From NCBI GenBank assembly GCA_034658975.1, contig JAYEGJ010000129.1, forward strand, positions 1 to 26,072: a stretch of 26,072 bases of DNA. Direction: 5' to 3'. The position numbers and the translations under genes are program-made. Shown in pieces: positions 21,745-26,072 of this stretch (its first letter is position 1; each line of letters begins with the position of its first letter). The notes beneath the pieces are model-generated. The model saw only the letters and a program-made list of their open reading frames with translations. It was not told where the DNA came from and ran no database searches. The stretch comes from SZUA-217 sp034658975 (lineage in GTDB: Bacteria; Actinomycetota; Acidimicrobiia; Spongiisociales; ZC4RG35).

Positions 21745-23007
21745 TCAGCCGGAGTATGTGTAGAGGATGTTGGCCTTCGACGCCTGATGATCGACGATGT
21801 CCACATGTTGGAAGATCGAGATCACGGCAGCACCACAATCACCGAACTCGTCACAGGTGATCGAGCCAATGAGGCCTGCGAACCCGGACGTATCGCTGAG
21901 CGTCTGACGGAGGAGTGCGCGGTCGATGTGGAGCTTGTCTCCATCCACGACTGCCACTTCCTCGATCGCGGTGAGCAATATGGTCGTCGCGTCATAGGCG
22001 TGACCCCAGAAGTCGGCCGAAGGCGGCTCGCCCCACTCTGACTCGTAGTCCGAGAGGAACTTCTCGCCATTGACTCCAGTCGCCTCGTTGGTGTTCTCGG
22101 CGAACCTGGTGTCAGGTCCGGAGAAGTACATTCCTTCGCTCTCTGCGATCTCCATGAAGTTGGTGACCGACGCGCCGTCGGCAGCCATCAGCAGAACGTC
22201 CTCGAGACCGGCGACTCCAGCGATCTGCTGCACGATGGCGGTGGCCTCGGCAGGGAAGATCGGGAAGAAGATCAGTTCGGGGTTGCCGCCCGCAACTTCG
22301 GTCAGTACGGGGACCATGTCGGTGTCGCCAACCGCAACTGCGGTGTGGACCACGATTTCTCCACCTAGCTCTATGAAAGCGTCCTGGAACGCCGTCGTCA
22401 GGCCATTGGTGTAGGGGTCACCGTCGTGAATGAGAGCAACCTTGGTCAGCCCAAGATTGTCGAACACGAAGTTGGCAGCCGCCTGACCCTGGAAGAGGTC
22501 GTTGTGGGCGGTCCGGTAGTAACCCTCGTAGTAGTTCTCACCGGCCGTACCAGCCAGGTCGGATGTGAGGCTCGGCGAGGTGTTCGACGCGGAGACCATC
22601 ACCAGGCCGGCATCGCTGATCAGCGGGGAAGCCGCGGCAGCGGCACCGGAGCATGATGTTCCGATCACACCCACCACGGCGTCGTCGGCGACGATCGTCG
22701 CGGCTGCAGACTGACCACCATCTGCAGAGCAGAGGTCGTCGAGACCGGTTCCGACTTCGACATCGTGTCCCTGTATGGGCCCATAGTCTTCGACAGCCAT
22801 GCGAATGGCGTTCTCATTGGGTATCCCAAGGAATGCCACCGGTCCGGTGATCGCGTTCAGCGATCTGATCTGGATTGCCTCTTCGCCTTCGACAGTCACG
22901 GCACCAAGTTCGCCGGCTTCGAAGTCAACGCCACCGCCACAGGCGGCAGCGACAAGGGCAAGGGCGCCCAGAACAGCGACCAATCGCGTGCTCATATTTT
23001 TCTTCAT
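21745..23007 (-). CDS. livK: Branched-chain amino-acid ABC transporter substrate-binding lipoprotein LivK
   Basis: The 420-aa product begins MKKNMSTRLVAVLGALALVAAAC, a lipoprotein signal peptide with Cys near residue 22 for lipidation. The mature part is a type 1 periplasmic-binding fold: IRSLNAITGPVAFLGIPNENAIRMAVEDYG is the usual first lobe, and VVGVIGTSCSGAAAAASPLISDAGLVMVSASNTSPSL is the ligand-pocket region of Liv receptors. The ligand could be branched-chain amino acids or amides such as urea; the sequence does not decide. ATG 23007 is preceded by GGAGGAAGGG with good spacing; an in-frame TTG at 23031 would add eight residues before the signal peptide. Confidence 0.95.
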   Translation of the reverse strand: MKKNMSTRLVAVLGALALVAAACGGGVDFEAGELGAVTVEGEEAIQIRSLNAITGPVAFLGIPNENAIRMAVEDYGPIQGHDVEVGTGLDDLCSADGGQSAAATIVADDAVVGVIGTSCSGAAAAASPLISDAGLVMVSASNTSPSLTSDLAGTAGENYYEGYYRTAHNDLFQGQAAANFVFDNLGLTKVALIHDGDPYTNGLTTAFQDAFIELGGEIVVHTAVAVGDTDMVPVLTEVAGGNPELIFFPIFPAEATAIVQQIAGVAGLEDVLLMAADGASVTNFMEIAESEGMYFSGPDTRFAENTNEATGVNGEKFLSDYESEWGEPPSADFWGHAYDATTILLTAIEEVAVVDGDKLHIDRALLRQTLSDTSGFAGLIGSITCDEFGDCGAAVISIFQHVDIVDHQASKANILYTYSG

Positions 23008-23061
23008 CAATTCCCTTCCTCCATTAGTCAAGACAAGGACATAGCCCCTGCCGTGGACGGG

Positions 23062-23091
23062 ACTCTATACCCGTGGCCGGGCTTGCGTCAC
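23062..23091 (-). promoter_or_regulatory. Candidate livK promoter (GTGACG-N16-TATAGA)
   Basis: On the minus strand GTGACG (23086-23091) and TATAGA (ending near 23064, followed by GT) are separated by 16 bases. The predicted transcript would have a leader of about 45-50 bases with a strong GGAGG ribosome site, unlike the leaderless-type genes nearby. Confidence 0.42.
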
Positions 23092-23120
23092 CTGTAAGCC
23101 TCGCAGGATGCGCTTTGTTT

Positions 23121-23126
23121 TACCCT
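23121..23126 (+). promoter_or_regulatory. Candidate -10 element (TACCCT) before the propeller-like gene
   Basis: TACCCT lies exactly 6 bases before ATG 23133, which has no ribosome site. This is the classic geometry for a leaderless transcript and supports 23133 over the upstream frame opening at 23073. Confidence 0.38.
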
Positions 23127-23132
23127 TGGTTC

Positions 23133-24272
23133 ATGGCAGGCGACTTACGAGTTATCGCCGATGGCTTGGAGCCCGAAGGTCCGAATCGGTCCAAGACTCC
23201 GTCTGCAATGGTGCTGATTGTCGGTGTTCTTTCCGGGCTCGTATTTGGAGTGTTGCTTTTCTCGTCGACGGTTGGCGATGATCCGGACTCCGCCAGTTCG
23301 TCCACCCTGCCACTGGAGGCTTCGGCTCCGACACTTCCCAGGTTTGGAGTGACCGGGACAGTGCCCGAGTTCCCCGACGCCCTGGTTGCCGTCGCCGGCG
23401 ACTCGACCGGCTCCGATGACGGAGTAGCTCTCAATCACGTTCTCTGGCCGGCCACGTCGGACGAGGTGACGAGGCCCTTGATCGAAGGGAATCCGGGGCC
23501 GGCGGCTTTCGATGTGGCCGGAACCTGGCTTGCTGTCTCGACCGTCATGGAGGATGGCTCAGGCCTGGAGTTGAAGAGTGGCCGGGGAATCCTCCAACTG
23601 GTGGGCGACGGTGTGACCGGCTTCGCCTGGCACGATTCGGAGTCCGGCATTCTGAGCTACACGACTTCGGAGAACGGTCAACTGGGGCTGCACACGTTCC
23701 GAGGGTCGGCGAATCCGAAAGAGCTTGATTCAACGTTTCTCAGGAGTGGGCTTGTGAAAGACGGTTCAATCGCAGCTTGGGGAGACTGGGGTTGGGCCAT
23801 CCAAGAGTTCGGTGGCACACCTCAGGTATGGCTGCTCGACTCCGATGCAGGCTTCGTTTCTCTGATCCCGGGCCTTGCCTACGGGTCACATCCGTCGGGT
23901 GAGATCATCGTGGTCGACGGGGAGCATGTGAACGTGGTGGATCCCAATGGTTCGCCTGTGGAGATGGAACGGACCGTTCGAGCAGTCGGTCCGGTTGCCG
24001 CGGCCACCATCTCCCCCGACGGGTCGAAGCTTGCGGTTCTGGGTCTCGAAGGCCTGGTGGTTTTCCCGCTCGGAGGAGAGGGAATCGTCGCCGAGTTCGA
24101 CCCGATCGTGGGTTTCCCCCAGGCGGCCTGGTCCTCGGATTCGCGATTCGTGCTCGTGCCCGGACCCACCGGTGTCTCGGTCATCGACACCAAGACCAAC
24201 ACGGCCGTGGAGGCGTTGACGGGCCAACTCGTTTACACCGTGGGTGTGATTCCCTTGGCCGCCCCTTCCTAG
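23133..24272 (+). CDS. Membrane-anchored propeller-like extracellular protein (hypothetical)
   Basis: The 379-aa product has a short charged N-terminus, one membrane helix at about residues 26-45 (VLIVGVLSGLVFGVLLFSS) and a Ser/Thr/Pro linker. A beta-rich domain with repeated strand patterns of propeller type follows, for example ATISPDGSKLAVLGLEGLVVFPLG, AAWSSDSRFVLVPGPTGVSVIDTKTNTAVE and FDVAGTWLAVSTV. SPDGSKLAVLG and SSDSRFVLV are characteristic of WD40/TolB-like blades. No catalytic motif is visible and I assign no function. ATG 23133 is preferred for its TACCCT element at 6 bases. It is divergent from livK, sharing a short promoter gap. Confidence 0.75.
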   Translation: MAGDLRVIADGLEPEGPNRSKTPSAMVLIVGVLSGLVFGVLLFSSTVGDDPDSASSSTLPLEASAPTLPRFGVTGTVPEFPDALVAVAGDSTGSDDGVALNHVLWPATSDEVTRPLIEGNPGPAAFDVAGTWLAVSTVMEDGSGLELKSGRGILQLVGDGVTGFAWHDSESGILSYTTSENGQLGLHTFRGSANPKELDSTFLRSGLVKDGSIAAWGDWGWAIQEFGGTPQVWLLDSDAGFVSLIPGLAYGSHPSGEIIVVDGEHVNVVDPNGSPVEMERTVRAVGPVAAATISPDGSKLAVLGLEGLVVFPLGGEGIVAEFDPIVGFPQAAWSSDSRFVLVPGPTGVSVIDTKTNTAVEALTGQLVYTVGVIPLAAPS

Positions 24273-24275
24273 GGT
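24270..24275 (+). promoter_or_regulatory. Candidate -10 element (TAGGGT) before the MBL-like remnant
   Basis: TAGGGT overlaps the upstream stop codon and lies exactly 6 bases before ATG 24282, identical in geometry to the element at 23121. Confidence 0.3.
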
Positions 24276-24281
24276 TCTCTG

Positions 24282-24428
24282 ATGGCAACGATTCATGTCC
24301 TCAACCCCGGTTATGTCGGTGAGCGCGCGGGGCTTGAACGAGTTCTGGGTGTGGCCTCACTGATCGTGCCGGGACACGGACCGTCCTTTGTTCCGAGCGC
24401 CCAGGAGTCTGCTGGTCGTTCGAGATGA
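24282..24428 (+). pseudogene. Probable remnant of an MBL-fold metallo-hydrolase (internal deletion)
   Basis: This 48-codon frame starts MATIHVLNPGYVGERA, which resembles the N-terminus of small MBLAC1-like metallo-beta-lactamase-fold hydrolases. After only a few residues it continues with LERVLGVASLIVPGHGPSFVP, which resembles their C-terminal metal-site segment (IVPGHGPxF). The ~150 residues expected between, including the HxHxDH motif, are absent. The simplest reading is an in-frame deletion that kept both ends and the promoter-like TAGGGT. The family call rests on short motifs and memory, so it is moderate. A genuine micro-protein is the alternative. Confidence 0.45.
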
Positions 24429-24466
24429 GTGACATGCATTGTCCAGCGGGCTCCTTGACGTTCAGA

Positions 24467-24472
24467 TAGCCT
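24467..24472 (+). promoter_or_regulatory. Candidate -10 element (TAGCCT) before alaX
   Basis: TAGCCT lies 8 bases before ATG 24481, the same hexamer as the one before disA. No convincing -35 at the right distance. A TTGACG at 24455 is too close to be its partner. Confidence 0.28.
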
Positions 24473-24480
24473 CCCTCGAT

Positions 24481-25230
24481 ATGGCAGGACCCGGACCAAC
24501 AGAAGAACTCGCACCACAGGACGCATACCTGTCGACCGCCGAGGGAAGCGTCACCGAGGTTGCCGACGATGGGTTCTCCCTAGACAGAACCGTCTTCTAT
24601 GCACGCGGAGGCGGACAGCCGGGGGACATTGGAACCGTCAATTGGGACGGGGGATCGGTAGAGGTGGTTGACACGATCCGCAAGCAGGGGAGACCTTTCC
24701 ATGTCGTCGCCGGAGGGGTCGCCCTGCCCGAGCCGGGTGTGGCGGTCTTTGGGGAGATCGACTGGGACCGCAGGTACTTGACGATGAGAACTCACACGGC
24801 ACTCCACGCACTATCGGGTGTTGTCTATCGGGACTACGGGGCAAAAGTGACCGGGGGAAACATGAGTCCTGGCGAGGCCCGGATGGATTTCGAATTGGAT
24901 GGGATCTCGGTTGAATTCGGTCAAGCGGTCGAGCGGAGGCTGAACGAGGAGCTCGTCAAGGGGTATCCAACGGAGATCATCGTTCTGGCCAGGGAGATAG
25001 CTCTCCAGGATCCCGATCTCATCAGGACGAAGGTCAATCTCATCCCCGACTTCGTCACCGAGATAAGGGTTGTCGACATCAAGGGGCTCGACCGACAGGC
25101 CGACGGCGGAACGCACGTGAACTCGACGCTCGAGGTGGGCCGAATCGAGGTCGTCAAGACCGAATCGAAGGGCAAGGCCAACAAGCGCATGCGGATCCGG
25201 GTGGTCGCCGCGGATCCGGCCGAGGGCTAA
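24481..25230 (+). CDS. alaX: Alanyl-tRNA editing protein AlaX (stand-alone trans-editing domain)
   Basis: AlaX removes serine or glycine wrongly attached to tRNA-Ala. The 249-aa protein shows the family order: LDRTVFYARGGGQPGDIG, then the zinc/tRNA motif MRTHTALHALSGVVY (HxxxH), then the second metal motif ADGGTHVNSTLEVG. In AlaRS itself this reads CGGTHV; the ADGGTHV form with Asp in place of Cys is common in free-standing AlaX, so the change is not inactivating. The C-terminal basic tail (KGKANKRMRIRVV) suits tRNA binding. ATG 24481 is preferred to TTG 24439, since the usual N-terminus begins near TEELAPQDAYL and a TAGCCT element lies 8 bases upstream. Confidence 0.93.
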   Translation: MAGPGPTEELAPQDAYLSTAEGSVTEVADDGFSLDRTVFYARGGGQPGDIGTVNWDGGSVEVVDTIRKQGRPFHVVAGGVALPEPGVAVFGEIDWDRRYLTMRTHTALHALSGVVYRDYGAKVTGGNMSPGEARMDFELDGISVEFGQAVERRLNEELVKGYPTEIIVLAREIALQDPDLIRTKVNLIPDFVTEIRVVDIKGLDRQADGGTHVNSTLEVGRIEVVKTESKGKANKRMRIRVVAADPAEG

Positions 25231-25253
25231 ACCCCGGCCACAGATCGACGATT

Positions 25254-25288
25254 GTGCAACGTATCGGTCTCAGCCCGACTCGTTGCAC
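25254..25288. repeat. Inverted repeat after alaX
   Basis: GTGCAACG (25254-25261) and CGTTGCAC (25281-25288) are exact complements with 19 bases between, including a further CGG/CCG pair. No T-run follows, so it is not a standard terminator. It may be a processing hairpin or an operator for the CvpA-type gene. Confidence 0.5.
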
Positions 25289-25383
25289 GCGAGTGGGTCG
25301 CCACCCCGGAACCCGGAGGCGGGAAAACCCGTTCTAGGCCTGAGCAGCGCCAATACTGGAGTCCTTGTACCTAGTACTCCTCA

Positions 25384-26072
25384 ATGCTTGATTTCGTTCT
25401 TGGCCTGTTTCTCGCCGCAATGCTTGTGCGCGGATGGGTGCGTGGGTTCGTTCGTGAGATCCTCGATCTCGTCGGGCTCGTCGTCGGCTTGTGGATCGCC
25501 TTCAGGCTGAGCGCCCCGTTTGGCGACTTCCTGACCCGCAGCTTCGGCGTGACCCCCGAGGTGGCGAGGGTCGGTGCAGGCATCACCCTCTTCCTCCTCT
25601 TCGGTGTGGCGATGAGCATCGCCGCCCACTACCTGTCGAAGGTGATGAGCCTTCCCGGCCTGAATCTGATCAACCGGGTGGGTGGTGCCGCCGTCGCCAT
25701 TGGTTGGGGCGTCGCACTCGTTCTGGTGATCATCAATCTTGCGCGAGTGTTTCCGCTTCCTGACACTTGGGAGGCCCAACTGAACGAATCTTCGGTCGTT
25801 CAGGCGATCGCCGGTCCCGATGCCGTCCCGCAGTCGCTGTTCGAAGCCCTCGCCGGAGACAACCTGCTCGTGGCTTTGGCCAGCATTCAGGACATCTTCG
25901 GCACCAACAGGGCCGTCCCGGCGCCGGGCGAGCTTCTCAGCATCCCGGCAGCAGGGGAAGATGAGATCCGGCAGGTGCGCGGCGAGGCCGAGACGATCAT
26001 TGCCGAGATCAATGAGCACCGCACAGGCCTTGGCTTGCGCGCCCTTCTCAAAACCGGGCCGATCACCGACGT
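25384..26072 (+). CDS. CvpA-family membrane protein with apparent C-terminal CAP domain (3' truncated)
   Basis: The frame opens at ATG 25384 and has no stop before the window edge (229 codons visible). It starts MLDFVLGLFLAAMLVRGWVRGFVREILDLVGLVVGLWIA, the CvpA pattern with the GxxRGFxRE loop, and has four membrane helices over residues 1-120. A ~75-residue linker follows (NESSVVQAIAG, FEALAGDNLL). From about residue 203 the sequence ETIIAEINEHRTGLGLRALL resembles the start of a CAP (SCP/PR-1) domain (NExRxxxGLxxL). CvpA domains are often joined to an extracellular enzyme, as in the MarP protease of mycobacteria; a CAP partner is less usual. No ribosome site is seen. Confidence 0.8.
   Translation, partial: MLDFVLGLFLAAMLVRGWVRGFVREILDLVGLVVGLWIAFRLSAPFGDFLTRSFGVTPEVARVGAGITLFLLFGVAMSIAAHYLSKVMSLPGLNLINRVGGAAVAIGWGVALVLVIINLARVFPLPDTWEAQLNESSVVQAIAGPDAVPQSLFEALAGDNLLVALASIQDIFGTNRAVPAPGELLSIPAAGEDEIRQVRGEAETIIAEINEHRTGLGLRALLKTGPITD

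Noticed and set aside
25254..25288. Inverted repeat after alaX as a Rho-independent terminator.
   Set aside because: The loop is 19 bases and no T-run follows on either strand.

Overview
The window is GC-rich, gene-dense bacterial DNA. The order radA-disA-carD-ispF-cysS-rlmB, a DUF3263 gene followed by a LytR_C (VirR-like) gene, a DUF7144 membrane protein and frequent promoters that seem to give leaderless mRNAs all point to an actinobacterium. An Acidimicrobiia-like lineage is my inference; no rRNA or other definitive marker is present. Both window edges cut genes.

Region 1 (1-5204, + strand) is a BMP-family (PnrA/NupN-like) importer: a truncated lipoprotein receptor, a strong terminator, then a double ABC ATPase and two permeases joined by ATGA overlaps. 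It probably imports nucleosides. Region 2 (5210-6163, - strand) is a zinc-ribbon/transmembrane/discoidin-like protein. Region 3 (6196-11918, + strand) is the housekeeping cluster: a 40-aa membrane peptide, radA (no standard start codon for the zinc-finger form; ATC inferred), disA, carD, ispF, cysS, rlmB and a tRNA-Thr(TGU) whose first ten bases are the end of rlmB. ispD, which follows carD in mycobacteria, is absent here.

Region 4 (11919-14399) is accessory or degenerate. A 37-bp near-copy of the tRNA 3' end lies 1.57 kb downstream, as expected for the att sites of an integrated element that has lost its integrase. Between the copies are one intact gene (DUF7144) and about 1 kb without a convincing gene. 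Beyond the distal copy are a small RRM RNA-binding protein on the - strand and a palindromic stretch with four tandem 27-bp repeats. Region 5 (14400-17328, + strand) holds DUF3263, LytR_C and LiaF-like membrane genes, then an AI-2E/PerM-type permease whose stop codon interlocks with the convergent livF stop in one CTAG.

Region 6 (17325-23007, - strand) is a complete branched-chain amino-acid-type importer, livK-livH-livM-livG-livF. A hairpin separates livK from livHMGF, and LivM carries an unusual extra N-terminal membrane domain of about 235 residues. Region 7 (23133-26072, + strand) has a membrane-anchored propeller-like protein, a 48-codon apparent remnant of an MBL-fold hydrolase, an AlaX tRNA-editing protein and a truncated CvpA protein that seems to run into a CAP domain.

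I see no convincing novel defence or biosynthetic system. The most unusual items are the tRNA-anchored element remnant with a compensatory base-pair difference, the ATC start of radA with its upstream micro-protein, the tandem repeats before the DUF3263 operon, the CvpA-CAP fusion, the LivM extension and the recurring TANNNT-N6-9-start promoters.
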